NCBI RefSeq assembly: GCF_003063505.1
Contig: NZ_NERW01000002.1
Location: 310,001 to 374,000 of the forward strand
Source: Limnohabitans sp. T6-20
Lineage (GTDB): Bacteria > Pseudomonadota > Gammaproteobacteria > Burkholderiales > Burkholderiaceae_C
Reading direction: 5' to 3'
Length of the DNA: 64,000 bases
The notes below the pieces were generated by a model that had not been told where the DNA came from, did not search any database, and saw only the letters and a list, made by a program, of their open reading frames with translations. Shown piece by piece: positions 1 to 8,089 of the stretch (its first letter is position 1; the number at the start of each line of letters is the position of its first letter). The translations under genes and the position numbers were made by a program.

Positions 1-832
1 CGCGTTCAAATTTCACGCGGGCACGGACTGCAGGGCCTGCAACTTTTTCGAGTGCTGCCAACATCTGGCCCACGGTCACATTCAGGCCCGGCAGGTTCAG
101 GGCCATGCGGCCACCCATGGCTTCTCGGCTGGCCTCGAACACGGTGATCAGGCCGTGGATGGTGGTGCCTGGCGATGACAAAGGGTGCGAGACGCTGGCA
201 TCTACCGGGCAAGTGGTGTCGGTGCCTGCCAGAGGCTCGCGGATGATGCCGCTGAAAAACGAAGACGCTGCGCCGTTGGGCTTGCCGGGGCGCACCGCCA
301 CCGTCATCAAACGGGCCGAGCGGCCGTCGATGTAACCCTTGCGCGTGTAATCGGCCACCATGTACTCGATCATCAGCTTGTGCGTGCCGTAAGAAGTTTG
401 CGGCGTGGGCAATGTGGTGTCGGCCACCAGCGCTGGCATGGGGTTGGCGGCGTCAGGACCAAACACGGCCACCGAGCTGGCAAACACCAGGCGTGATGCC
501 TTACCCGAGGCGCGGATGCTGTCCAGCAGCAAGCGCGAGCTGTCCACGTTGGAGCGCAGGCCCAAATCAAAGTCGAGTTCGCACTCCCCCGACACGGCCG
601 AGGCCAAATGGAACACGCCGTCAAACCCGGTCTTGAACAAGTCACCTTGCTCCAGCATGGGGCCAGCGTGGCCTTTGACGCGGGGATCGGCCAGCAAGTC
701 GGCAGGGGCGGGGAACAGGTCGGCAATCACCACTTCTGTCACGGTTTGGCCATTGAGCTGGCCTTTTTTCAAAATCTCGCGGGCCAGTCGTGCGCCCAAA
801 AAGCCGGCACCGCCGGTGATCAAAATTCGCAT
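1..832 (-). CDS. denD: NAD-dependent epimerase/dehydratase, D-erythronate dehydrogenase-like (3' end outside window)
   Basis: This short-chain dehydrogenase/reductase of the extended type begins MRILITGGAGFLG, the Rossmann dinucleotide motif at residues 7-13. It has a downstream serine (SSVAVFG) and a Tyr-x3-Lys catalytic pair (SYGTHK, Tyr near residue 146). The stretches HLASAVSGE, RPGKPNGAASSF and IIREPLAG match what I know of the DenD family, which oxidises the C2 hydroxyl of D-erythronate/threonate-type four-carbon acids. About 277 residues are visible of an expected 320 or so, and the C-terminus runs off the window. It lies 15 bases behind the dehydratase on the same strand, so the two probably form one operon. 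Substrate is inferred from family resemblance and could be another aldonate. Confidence 0.8.
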   Translation of the reverse strand, partial: MRILITGGAGFLGARLAREILKKGQLNGQTVTEVVIADLFPAPADLLADPRVKGHAGPMLEQGDLFKTGFDGVFHLASAVSGECELDFDLGLRSNVDSSRLLLDSIRASGKASRLVFASSVAVFGPDAANPMPALVADTTLPTPQTSYGTHKLMIEYMVADYTRKGYIDGRSARLMTVAVRPGKPNGAASSFFSGIIREPLAGTDTTCPVDASVSHPLSSPGTTIHGLITVFEASREAMGGRMALNLPGLNVTVGQMLAALEKVAGPAVRARVKFER

Positions 833-847
833 GCTTTTCTCCGTGAA

Positions 848-2584
848 TCAGTGATTGTCTTTGGGTACTGCCGCGCCGCGCTGGCCGACCAAAAAGTCCA
901 TGTCTGCGCCTTCGTCGGCTTGCAGCACATGGTCGATGTAGAGCTTCCAGTAGCCCGATTGCATGGCCGGGGCAGGTTTTTCCCAAAGGGCCAAGCGCTT
1001 GGCCAGCTCTTCATCGCTGATGAGCAGTTGCAGTTTGCGCTCGGGCACGTTCAGCTCGATCATGTCGCCGTTTTGCACCACGGCCAGTGGGCCGCCCGCT
1101 GCAGCCTCGGGCGTGGTGTGCAGCACCACGGTGCCATAGGCCGTGCCGCTCATGCGGGCATCCGATATGCGCACCATGTCGGTGATGCCTTTGCGCAGCA
1201 CCTTGGGCGGCAGCGGCATGTTGCCCACCTCGGCCATGCCGGGGTAGCCTTTGGGGCCGCAGTTCTTGAGCACCAGAATGCAGTTTTCATCGACGTCCAG
1301 ACTCTCGTCGTCGATGCGTTTGTGGAAGTCGTTGCTGTCCTCAAACACCACGGCGCGCCCGGTGTGCACCATCAGCGCAGGGGTGGCCGCGCTGGGCTTG
1401 ATGACCGCGCCACGCGGCGCCAGGTTGCCGCGCAAGATGGCGATGCCCGCTTTTTCCTTGAAGGGCTCGTCGAACTTCTTGATGACGCGCGGGTCGTAGT
1501 TCACAGCGCTGGCAATGTTCTCGCTCACGGTCTTGCCGCTCACGGTGACGATGTCTTTGTGCAGCAGGTGCTCGATCTCTTTCATGACCACGGGCAGGCC
1601 ACCGGCGTAGCAGAAGTCTTCCATCAGGTGCTCGCCAGAAGGCTGCAGGTTCAAGAGGCAAGGCAGTTCGCTGCCCAAGCGCTCGAAGTCGTCCACGGTG
1701 AGTTTGAGGCCCAGGCGGCCTGCAATCGCGATCAGGTGGATCACCGCGTTGGTCGAGCCGCCAATGGCGGCCAGCGTGCGGATGGCGTTTTCAAAGGCTT
1801 CGCGCGTCAGCACTTGGCTGATGGTCTGGTCGGTGTGCACCATCTCGACGATGCGCCGACCAGCCTCGCGGGCCAGCACATTGCGGCGGCCGTCCACTGC
1901 AGGGTAGGCGGCGTTGCCCGGCAGGCCAATGCCCAGGGCCTCGACCATGCTGGCCATGGTGCTGGCGGTGCCCATGGTCATGCAGTGGCCGTGGCTGCGG
2001 TGCATGCAGCTTTCGGCTTCAAAGAAGTCCTGCAGTTTGAGCGTGCCTGCACGCACCTGCTCGCTCATGCTCCACACGCCGGTGCCCGAGCCGAGTTCCT
2101 GGCCGCGCCACTTGCCGTTCAGCATGGGGCCGCCCGACACGCCGATGGTGGGCAGGCCTGCGCTCGATGCGCCCATCAGCAAGCTGGGGGTGGTTTTGTC
2201 GCAGCCCATGAGCAGTACCACGCCGTCGATGGGGTTGCCGCGGATGCTTTCTTCGACGTCCATGGACGCCAGATTGCGGTAGAGCATGGCGGTGGGGCGC
2301 AGCAGCGTTTCGCCCAGCGACATGACGGGGAATTCGAGTGGAAAGCCGCCGGCCTCGTACACGCCGATCTTGACCTGCTCGGCCAGGGTGCGGAAGTGCG
2401 AGTTGCAGGGCGTGAGTTCGCTGAAGGTGTTGCAAATACCAATGACGGGGCGGCCGTCGAACTGGTCGTGCGGCACGCCTTTGCCCTTGACCCAGCTGCG
2501 GTAGGCAAAGCCATCGCGGTCCTGGCGGCCAAACCATTGCTGGCTGCGGAGTTCTTCGGGTTTTTTGCGGGGAGAGGAGGACAT
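848..2584 (-). CDS. IlvD/Edd-family sugar-acid dehydratase (arabinonate dehydratase-like)
   Basis: The 578-residue product belongs to the IlvD/Edd Fe-S dehydratases, which remove water from 2,3-dihydroxy acids to give 2-keto-3-deoxy acids. Three cysteine-bearing motifs expected for cluster binding are present: GICNTFSELTPC, GCDKTTPS and SCMHRSHGHC. The lysine of CDKT is the residue that is carbamylated to hold magnesium in this family. The SGTAYGTVVLH block near the C-terminus is also typical. I start at MSSSPRKKPEE (2584), because the in-frame extension to 2671 crosses the operator region. The neighbours (GntR regulator, TRAP receptor, denD-like gene) favour a sugar-acid dehydratase over the branched-chain amino-acid enzyme. 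Exact substrate (arabinonate, xylonate, fuconate or similar) cannot be read from sequence alone. Confidence 0.88.
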   Translation of the reverse strand: MSSSPRKKPEELRSQQWFGRQDRDGFAYRSWVKGKGVPHDQFDGRPVIGICNTFSELTPCNSHFRTLAEQVKIGVYEAGGFPLEFPVMSLGETLLRPTAMLYRNLASMDVEESIRGNPIDGVVLLMGCDKTTPSLLMGASSAGLPTIGVSGGPMLNGKWRGQELGSGTGVWSMSEQVRAGTLKLQDFFEAESCMHRSHGHCMTMGTASTMASMVEALGIGLPGNAAYPAVDGRRNVLAREAGRRIVEMVHTDQTISQVLTREAFENAIRTLAAIGGSTNAVIHLIAIAGRLGLKLTVDDFERLGSELPCLLNLQPSGEHLMEDFCYAGGLPVVMKEIEHLLHKDIVTVSGKTVSENIASAVNYDPRVIKKFDEPFKEKAGIAILRGNLAPRGAVIKPSAATPALMVHTGRAVVFEDSNDFHKRIDDESLDVDENCILVLKNCGPKGYPGMAEVGNMPLPPKVLRKGITDMVRISDARMSGTAYGTVVLHTTPEAAAGGPLAVVQNGDMIELNVPERKLQLLISDEELAKRLALWEKPAPAMQSGYWKLYIDHVLQADEGADMDFLVGQRGAAVPKDNH

Positions 2585-2620
2585 GTTGTGTGCCTGAGTC
2601 GATGGTTTGGTGAATAAATT

Positions 2621-2640
2621 CAATCGTATGATGAATGGGT
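2621..2640. promoter_or_regulatory. Operator-like site, copy 1 (left promoter)
   Basis: CAATCGTATGATGAATGGGT matches the reverse complement of 2728-2747 at 18 of 20 positions. The core ATCGTATGAT is nearly self-complementary. It sits 37 bases upstream of the dehydratase start, so it would serve the leftward promoter. The likely ligand is the GntR protein encoded next door (inference). Confidence 0.6.
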
Positions 2641-2727
2641 TTGGGTTGCCACCATGTAAACCCTGAGACAACGTGAACTTCTTGGCATGAAATGCCTTTC
2701 TTCAGGGTTTTCCGCAGGTTTGGAATT

Positions 2728-2747
2728 ATCCATTCATCATATGATTG
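2728..2747. promoter_or_regulatory. Operator-like site, copy 2 (right promoter)
   Basis: ATCCATTCATCATATGATTG is the inverted partner of 2621-2640. Its core ATCATATGAT (2736-2745) is a perfect 10-bp palindrome. It lies 21 bases before the chosen ATG of the GntR gene, where binding would block its transcription, consistent with autoregulation. Confidence 0.6.
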
Positions 2748-2768
2748 GCTGAAATCAGTTTCTTACTT

Positions 2769-3515
2769 ATGGTCAAAAACGCACACGGTCACACCCTCGA
2801 TTTGCTCGGGCAAGCCATCTTGTCGGGCCAGTATGCAGTGGGTGCGAGTTTGCCGCCAGAGCCCTTGCTGTGCGAGCAGTTCGGGGTCAGCCGCACGGTG
2901 GTGCGCGAGGCCATCAAATCGCTGGTGGCCAAAGGGTTGATTTCCACTGGCCCCAAAGTGGGCACGCGGGTGCTCCATGATGACCAGTGGAACTGGTTTG
3001 ACCCCGATGTCATCACCTGGCAGGCCCAAGCCGGTTTGACGCCGGAGTTCTTGCGCGACTTGCAGGAGCTTCGCCGCGTGGTGGAGCCTGCCGCTGTGCG
3101 GCTGGCCGCAGAAAAAGCCACAGACGAAGACATCGCCGCTATCGAAGAGGCCTATGCCGGCATGAAGCGTGCGGTGGAGCAGGGCGGTGACTATGTCGTG
3201 CACGACCTGCGATTTCACCAGGGCTTGCTGCATGCATCGCACAACCGCATGCTGATCCAGATGGGCAAGGCCTTGAGTGCTTTGCTGCGCACCAGTTTTG
3301 AAATTTCCACCCGAGTCCAGGATGGACCCCGCAGTTCGCTGCCGCTGCACCGCGCTGTACTCGATGCAGTGATCAAACACGCACCAGACAAGGCCGAACG
3401 GGCCATCATGGTGCTGATCAATGGGGCCCATGAAGACATTGAACGCGTGGTGTCCACGCGCAAAAAAATACCCGGTATGTCGCGCTCTTCCGCGCGCCTG
3501 CGCAAAGTGGCTTAG
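2769..3515 (+). CDS. GntR-family (FadR/FCD type) transcriptional regulator
   Basis: The N-terminal winged helix carries LCEQFGVSRTVVREAIKSL, the GntR recognition region, and the C-terminal half is an all-helical FCD ligand domain (DLQELRRVVEPAAVRLAAE, then DLRFHQGLL and HRAVLDAV, where Asp and His residues usually hold a metal for acid ligands). I start at ATG 2769 (248 residues). A TTG at 2745 would add eight residues but overlaps the palindromic core. FCD regulators of this type sense sugar acids such as gluconate or galactonate. Its position between divergently transcribed catabolic genes, with paired operator-like sites, makes it the probable local repressor. No good Shine-Dalgarno is visible. 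Confidence 0.88.
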   Translation: MVKNAHGHTLDLLGQAILSGQYAVGASLPPEPLLCEQFGVSRTVVREAIKSLVAKGLISTGPKVGTRVLHDDQWNWFDPDVITWQAQAGLTPEFLRDLQELRRVVEPAAVRLAAEKATDEDIAAIEEAYAGMKRAVEQGGDYVVHDLRFHQGLLHASHNRMLIQMGKALSALLRTSFEISTRVQDGPRSSLPLHRAVLDAVIKHAPDKAERAIMVLINGAHEDIERVVSTRKKIPGMSRSSARLRKVA

Positions 3516-3563
3516 CGTTTTCGTGCTGATTTTTACACCTGTGTTTTATAAAAGGAGACAAAC

Positions 3564-4571
3564 ATGTTTAAACGCAGAAATCTGGTGACCCTGTTGGCAG
3601 GCACCGTCTTGGTGGCCAGCAGTGCCATGGCGCAGTTCTCGGAGCGCAACATCAAATTCACCAACGGCATCAACGAAGACCACCCGGTCGGTGCGGGCGT
3701 GAAAAAGATGCAGGAAATCATCACCGCCAAATCCGGCGGCAAGATGAAGATCACCGCCTTCTGGGGCGGCATGGCGGGCGGTGACCTGCAGGCCACACAG
3801 GCCCTGCGTGCAGGCACGCAAGAGATGGTGTGCACCTCCAGCTCGCCGCTGGTGGGCATTGTCAAAGAGCTGGGTGTGTTCGACTTGCCCTTCCTCTTTG
3901 CCAACGAAAAAGAAGCGGACATGGTGCTCGACGGCCCGGCTGGCAAGTACTTCAACGCCAAGCTTGAAGCAGCAGGTCTCGTGAACTTGGCTTATTGGGA
4001 GAACGGTTTCCGCAACCTGACCAACAGCAAGCGTCCCGTGACCAAACTCGAAGATTTTGACGGCGTCAAGGTCCGTGTGATGCAAAACAACATCTTCCTG
4101 GACACCTTCAAGACCTTGGGCACCAATGCTGTGCCCATGGCCTTCCCTGAGGTGTTCTCTGCTTTGGAGAGCCGTGCAATCGACGGTCAAGAAAATCCCT
4201 TTGTGACCATTGAAACCTCCAAGTTCAATGAAGTTCAAAAGTACCTGAGCGTGACACGCCACGCCTACACACCCTTCCTGATCCTTTACAGCAAAAAATT
4301 GTGGGACCAGCTGAACCCCCAAGAGCAGGCGCTGTTGCGTGAAGCGGCCATTGAGGGTCAGAAAGTCGAACGCGCGGCCAACCGCGCCTTGAACGAAAAG
4401 TCACTTGGCTCGCTCAAGACCAAAGGCATGCTGATCAACGAAGTCAGTGCTGCGGAGCAAAACCGCATCCGTGCCAAAGTGGCATCGGTGTATGAAAAGC
4501 ACAAGGATTCGATTGGTGCTGACGCCATCAAGATCGTGCAAGACGAGTTGAAAAAAGCACGCGGAGGTTGA
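3564..4571 (+). CDS. dctP: TRAP transporter substrate-binding protein, DctP family (first copy)
   Basis: A 335-residue secreted receptor with a cleavable signal peptide (MFKRRNLVTLLAGTVLVASS then AMAQ). The mature protein shows DctP landmarks: GINEDHPVGAGVKKMQE, the conserved arginine region VKVRVMQNNI that normally contacts the substrate carboxylate, and FSALESRAIDGQENP. AAAAGGAGACAAACATG gives a strong ribosome site. It follows the GntR gene by 48 bases and ends at a strong terminator. No DctQ/DctM genes lie beside it; the only membrane pair is on the other strand at 9172-11004. The acid carried is unknown; a sugar acid is inferred from context. Confidence 0.92.
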   Translation: MFKRRNLVTLLAGTVLVASSAMAQFSERNIKFTNGINEDHPVGAGVKKMQEIITAKSGGKMKITAFWGGMAGGDLQATQALRAGTQEMVCTSSSPLVGIVKELGVFDLPFLFANEKEADMVLDGPAGKYFNAKLEAAGLVNLAYWENGFRNLTNSKRPVTKLEDFDGVKVRVMQNNIFLDTFKTLGTNAVPMAFPEVFSALESRAIDGQENPFVTIETSKFNEVQKYLSVTRHAYTPFLILYSKKLWDQLNPQEQALLREAAIEGQKVERAANRALNEKSLGSLKTKGMLINEVSAAEQNRIRAKVASVYEKHKDSIGADAIKIVQDELKKARGG

Positions 4572-4583
4572 TCCACATCTGCC

Positions 4584-4616
4584 AGCCCCACGGTCTCAAG
4601 CTGTGGGGCTTTTTTA
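4584..4616 (+). terminator. Intrinsic terminator after dctP
   Basis: AGCCCCAC (4584-4591) pairs with GTGGGGCT (4603-4610) across an 11-base loop and is followed directly by TTTTTTATT. Position after the receptor gene suggests that it limits read-through into the enolase-superfamily gene. Confidence 0.85.
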
Positions 4617-4637
4617 TTGTCTGATATTGACGTTGCC

Positions 4638-5831
4638 ATGAAAATTACCCAGCTTGAAACCATTCGCCTGGACGAATTCCCCAACATCATCTGGGTGCGT
4701 CTGCACACCGATGAGGGCCTGGTGGGCTTGGGCGAGACTTTCATGGGCGCACAAGCGGTCGAGGCCTATCTGCACGAATGGGCGGCCCCCAAACTGCTGG
4801 GCCAAGACCCCCTGGCCATCGAGTCACGCCAGCGTGACATCACGGGCTACTTGGGCTGGCGCGGGTCTGGTGCCGAAACACGCGGCAACTCTGCGGTGGA
4901 CATTGCGCTGTGGGACATCTTTGGCAAGGCCGCAGGCATGCCGGTCTACACCGCGCTGGGTGGCAAGAGCCGTGACGAGATCCGCGTCTACAACACCTGC
5001 GCGGGCTACCAATACATCCGCAGCAACGTGAACCAGACCAGCAGCAATTGGGGCTTGGAACAGGGCGCCGGCCCTTACGAAGACCTGCAGGGATTTTTGC
5101 ACCGTGCCGACGAGGTGGCCGAGTCACTGCTCAGCGAGGGCATCACCGGCATGAAAATCTGGCCTTTTGACATGGCCGCCGAAAAGTCACACGGCCAGTA
5201 CATCAGCCCGCAAGACTTGAATACGGCACTGGAGCCCTTTCGCAAGATCCGCAAAGCGGTGGGCGACAAGATGGACATCATGGTCGAGTTTCACAGCCTG
5301 TGGCGCTTGCCGATGGCCCAAAAAATATCCCGTGCTTTGCAGGAGTTCGACACCTTCTGGCACGAAGACGCGATCCGCATGGACAGTCTGGACTTGCTCA
5401 AACAATACGCGGTAGATTGCAAGGCGTTGATCTGTGCCAGCGAGACGCTGAGCTACAAATCGGGCTTCAAGGACTATTTGCAAACAGGTGTGGCCGGTGT
5501 CGCCATGCTTGACCTCAGCTGGTGCGGGGGGCTGACCGAGGCGCGCAAGATCGCCGCCATGGCCGATGCCTGGCAATTGCCTGTGGCCCCGCACGATTGC
5601 ACCGGACCTGTGGTGTGGGCCGCGTCCACGCATTTGTCTTTGCACGCGCCCAATGCGTTGATTCAGGAAAGCGTGCGCGCTTTCTACACCGGTTGGTACA
5701 AGGAACTCGTGACCGAATTGCCCCAAGTGAAAAACGGCATGATCAGCCTGAACGGCAAGCCGGGTTTGGGCCTGCAGCTGTTGCCCGATTTGCACAAGCG
5801 GGCCGATGCGGTGGTGCGCGTGAGTCGTTGA
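4638..5831 (+). CDS. Mandelate racemase/muconate lactonizing enzyme family dehydratase
   Basis: A 397-residue enolase-superfamily protein. The capping domain starts MKITQLETIRLDEFPNIIW. The barrel shows acidic residues spaced as metal ligands (MVEFHS, WHEDAIR, CASETL), a lysine in GMKIWPFD, and a His-Asp pair in APHDCTGP. These enzymes abstract the proton alpha to a carboxylate, and most sugar-acid members are dehydratases. The gene sits just past the dctP terminator in a sugar-acid cluster, so an aldonate or aldarate dehydratase is the best inference; the substrate cannot be named. ATG 4638 is preferred over an upstream in-frame start at 4617 that overlaps the terminator tail. Confidence 0.83.
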   Translation: MKITQLETIRLDEFPNIIWVRLHTDEGLVGLGETFMGAQAVEAYLHEWAAPKLLGQDPLAIESRQRDITGYLGWRGSGAETRGNSAVDIALWDIFGKAAGMPVYTALGGKSRDEIRVYNTCAGYQYIRSNVNQTSSNWGLEQGAGPYEDLQGFLHRADEVAESLLSEGITGMKIWPFDMAAEKSHGQYISPQDLNTALEPFRKIRKAVGDKMDIMVEFHSLWRLPMAQKISRALQEFDTFWHEDAIRMDSLDLLKQYAVDCKALICASETLSYKSGFKDYLQTGVAGVAMLDLSWCGGLTEARKIAAMADAWQLPVAPHDCTGPVVWAASTHLSLHAPNALIQESVRAFYTGWYKELVTELPQVKNGMISLNGKPGLGLQLLPDLHKRADAVVRVSR

Positions 5832-5845
5832 ACCTGGCCCGCTGC

Positions 5846-5864
5846 CGCTGCGCTGGGCGCAGCG
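5846..5864. terminator. Hairpin between convergent genes, possible weak terminator
   Basis: CGCTGCGC (5846-5853) and GCGCAGCG (5857-5864) pair with a three-base loop between the convergent ends of the enolase-superfamily gene and gnd. There is no clear U-tract on either side, so the terminator call rests mostly on position. Confidence 0.35.
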
Positions 5865-5881
5865 TTAGGGCCCGCAGATGC

Positions 5882-7291
5882 TCAGTTGCCCCAACGCGTG
5901 TGGAACTTGCCAGGGCGGTCTACACGCTGGTAAGTGTGTGCGCCAAAGTAATCGCGTTGGGCCTGCAGCAAGTTTGCAGGCAAGCGGGCAGAGCGGTAAG
6001 CATCGTAATAGCTCAGTGAGCTCATGAACGAGGGGGTGGCCACACCGTGCAATGCACTCATGGCCACGACTTCGCGCAGGTCTTGCTGACATCGAGCCAT
6101 GACTTGGGCAAAGTGACTGTCCATCAAGAGGTTGTTCAGGTCGGGTGATTGGTCATACGCGTTTCGGATGTCTTCCAGCAAGCGGGCCCGAATGATGCAG
6201 CCTGCACGCCAGACCGAAGCCACTGTGCCCATGGGCAGTTGCCATTGGTGTTCTTTGTCCGCGGCCTTCAGCAAGCTGAAACCTTGCGCGTATGCGCAAA
6301 TCTTGGCGGCCAGCAAGGCGCGTTGAATCTGCTCAAGCACCTTTGGGCGGTCAAATGCTGTCAGCAGGGAAGGGCCTTGCAAGCACTTGGCAGCCTCTAC
6401 GCGCTCGGGTTGCAGCGCGCTGATGGTGCGCGCAAACACCGCATTGGCAATGGTCGGGGCCGTCACACCCAGGTCGAGTGCGATCTGGCTGGCCCATTTG
6501 CCCGTGCCTTTTTGTTCTGCGGTGTCCAGAATTTTGTTGACCAATGCATCGCCCGATTCGGGGTCGGTGTGCGTCAGGATGTCGGCGGTGATGCCCATCA
6601 AGTAGCTGCCAAGCTCGCCTTGGTTCCACTCTCGGAAGACATCGGCCATTTCGGTGGGTTGCATGCCCAGCATCTCGTGCATCAGCCAGTAGGCTTCGCA
6701 GATGGTTTGCATGTCCGCGTATTCGATTCCGTTGTGCACCATCTTCACGAAGTGCCCTGAGCCGCCGGGCCCCATCCATTCGCAGCAAGGCTGGCCGTCA
6801 TCGGTTTTGGCCGCGATGGCTTGCAGCATGGGCTGCAAGCGTGGCCAGGCGGCGGCGTGGCCACCGGGCATCAGGGCAGGGCCGCGCAGTGCGCCTTCTT
6901 CGCCGCCGCTCACGCCCGCGCCCACATAGTGGATGCCTGAGCCTTCGAGTGCGTCCATGCGTCGCTGGGTGTCGGTGTAGAGGGTGTTGCCGCCGTCTAT
7001 GACCACATCCCCGGCGCGCAGCAAGGGTTGTAGATCGGCCAGCACCGCATCGACCGCCGCGCCTGCAGGCACCATCAGCCAGATGCAGCGCGGGCTGTGC
7101 AAGGTGTCCACCAGCGCGGCCAGCGAGTGCGCGGCTTGGGCACGCAGGCCCTGTGTGCGCTCGCTAAAGCTCTGGCGTTTGCCCGCGTCGAGGTCAAAAC
7201 CGCAGACCGAAAACCCGTTGCGCTCCAGATTGAGTGCGAGGTTTTCGCCCATCACCCCCAGGCCCACCAGGCCAATGTCCATCTGTTGCAT
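5882..7291 (-). CDS. gnd: 6-phosphogluconate dehydrogenase, decarboxylating
   Basis: A full-length 469-residue Gnd. The N-terminal Rossmann fold reads IGLVGLGVMGENLALNL, then IDGGNTLYTDTQRR. The substrate/catalytic signature GAGVSGGEEGALRGPALMPGG and the catalytic lysine in GSGHFVKMVHNGIEYADMQ follow. The helical domain has NQGELGSYLMGITADIL and DTAEQKGTGKWASQ. It converts 6-phosphogluconate to ribulose-5-phosphate, CO2 and NADPH. It is the last gene of the minus-strand array that includes gluconokinase, so this array delivers gluconate carbon to the pentose phosphate pathway. Start at 7291 or three codons later (MDIGL); the gap to the preceding stop is nine bases. Confidence 0.95.
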   Translation of the reverse strand: MQQMDIGLVGLGVMGENLALNLERNGFSVCGFDLDAGKRQSFSERTQGLRAQAAHSLAALVDTLHSPRCIWLMVPAGAAVDAVLADLQPLLRAGDVVIDGGNTLYTDTQRRMDALEGSGIHYVGAGVSGGEEGALRGPALMPGGHAAAWPRLQPMLQAIAAKTDDGQPCCEWMGPGGSGHFVKMVHNGIEYADMQTICEAYWLMHEMLGMQPTEMADVFREWNQGELGSYLMGITADILTHTDPESGDALVNKILDTAEQKGTGKWASQIALDLGVTAPTIANAVFARTISALQPERVEAAKCLQGPSLLTAFDRPKVLEQIQRALLAAKICAYAQGFSLLKAADKEHQWQLPMGTVASVWRAGCIIRARLLEDIRNAYDQSPDLNNLLMDSHFAQVMARCQQDLREVVAMSALHGVATPSFMSSLSYYDAYRSARLPANLLQAQRDYFGAHTYQRVDRPGKFHTRWGN

Positions 7292-7300
7292 AGGCCTGGT

Positions 7301-8050
7301 TCAGCCGCGTCCGACAAAGGGCATGTTGGTGGCCATCACCGTGGTGAACAGGATGTTGGCCGACAGCGGCAAGCGCGACATGGTTAGGAAAGTGTCGACC
7401 ACGGCCGACATGTCCATGCGCGGCTCGGCCTTGATGGTGCCGTCGGCCTGGGGCACGCCCTTGACCATTTTTTCAGTCATGTCCGAGGCCACGTTGCCGA
7501 TGTCGATTTGCCCCACGGCGATGCTGAAGGCGCGCCCGTCCAGCGAAGCGGCGCGGGTCAGGCCAGAGATGGCGTGCTTGGTAGCGGTGTAGGCAATGGA
7601 GCCGTAACGCGGCACATGGGCCGAGATCGAGCCGTTGTTGATGATGCGACCGCCCTGTGGGCTTTGTTCCTGCATCAGTTTGAAGGCATGCGAGAGGCAG
7701 TAGAACGCGCCGTTGAGGTTGACATCGACCATGCGGCACCAGTCATCGCCCGTCACATCGCCGGGCAGGGTGGTGGGCAGCGAGATGCCTGCGTTGTTGA
7801 ACAGCAAGTCGAGACGGCCGAATTGGGCGCGGACTTTCTCGAACAAGGCCTTGACCTGTTCTTCGCTGGACACATCGGCGGGCATGGCCACGCCATTGGC
7901 GGCATTCGGTCCAGCTTTGGCAATGGTCTCTTGCAAGGCCTCCGCACGGCGACCGACCAGCACGACATGCCAGCCTTCATGGAGCAAACCGAGGGCGCAA
8001 GCTTGGCCAATGCCAGAGCTGGCGCCAGTGACGAGGGCGACTTTTTTCAT
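7301..8050 (-). CDS. Short-chain dehydrogenase/reductase in the gluconate array
   Basis: A classical SDR of 249 residues: cofactor motif TGASSGIGQ at the N-terminus, NNAGIS, the catalytic serine in NNGSISAHV and Tyr-x3-Lys in YTATKHA. VGRRAEAL after beta-strand 2 contains basic residues that would suit NADP(H), which is tentative. It follows the idnD-like gene by 39 bases and precedes gnd by nine, so it is cotranscribed with the sugar-acid genes. It is distinct from the gluconate 5-dehydrogenase-like SDR at 11086-11853, and its own substrate is unknown. The last residues (MATNMPFVGRG) resemble SDRs annotated as sugar-acid or polyol dehydrogenases. Confidence 0.88.
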   Translation of the reverse strand: MKKVALVTGASSGIGQACALGLLHEGWHVVLVGRRAEALQETIAKAGPNAANGVAMPADVSSEEQVKALFEKVRAQFGRLDLLFNNAGISLPTTLPGDVTGDDWCRMVDVNLNGAFYCLSHAFKLMQEQSPQGGRIINNGSISAHVPRYGSIAYTATKHAISGLTRAASLDGRAFSIAVGQIDIGNVASDMTEKMVKGVPQADGTIKAEPRMDMSAVVDTFLTMSRLPLSANILFTTVMATNMPFVGRG

Positions 8051-8089
8051 GTATCAAACTTTCAGGGATGCAACAAACTGACGAGATTT

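Noticed and set aside
608..2617. Long plus-strand open frame (669 codons) opposite the dehydratase
   Set aside because: It lies antisense to a gene with clear family motifs; its translation is His/Ala/Val-rich without any domain, as expected for high-GC antisense frames.
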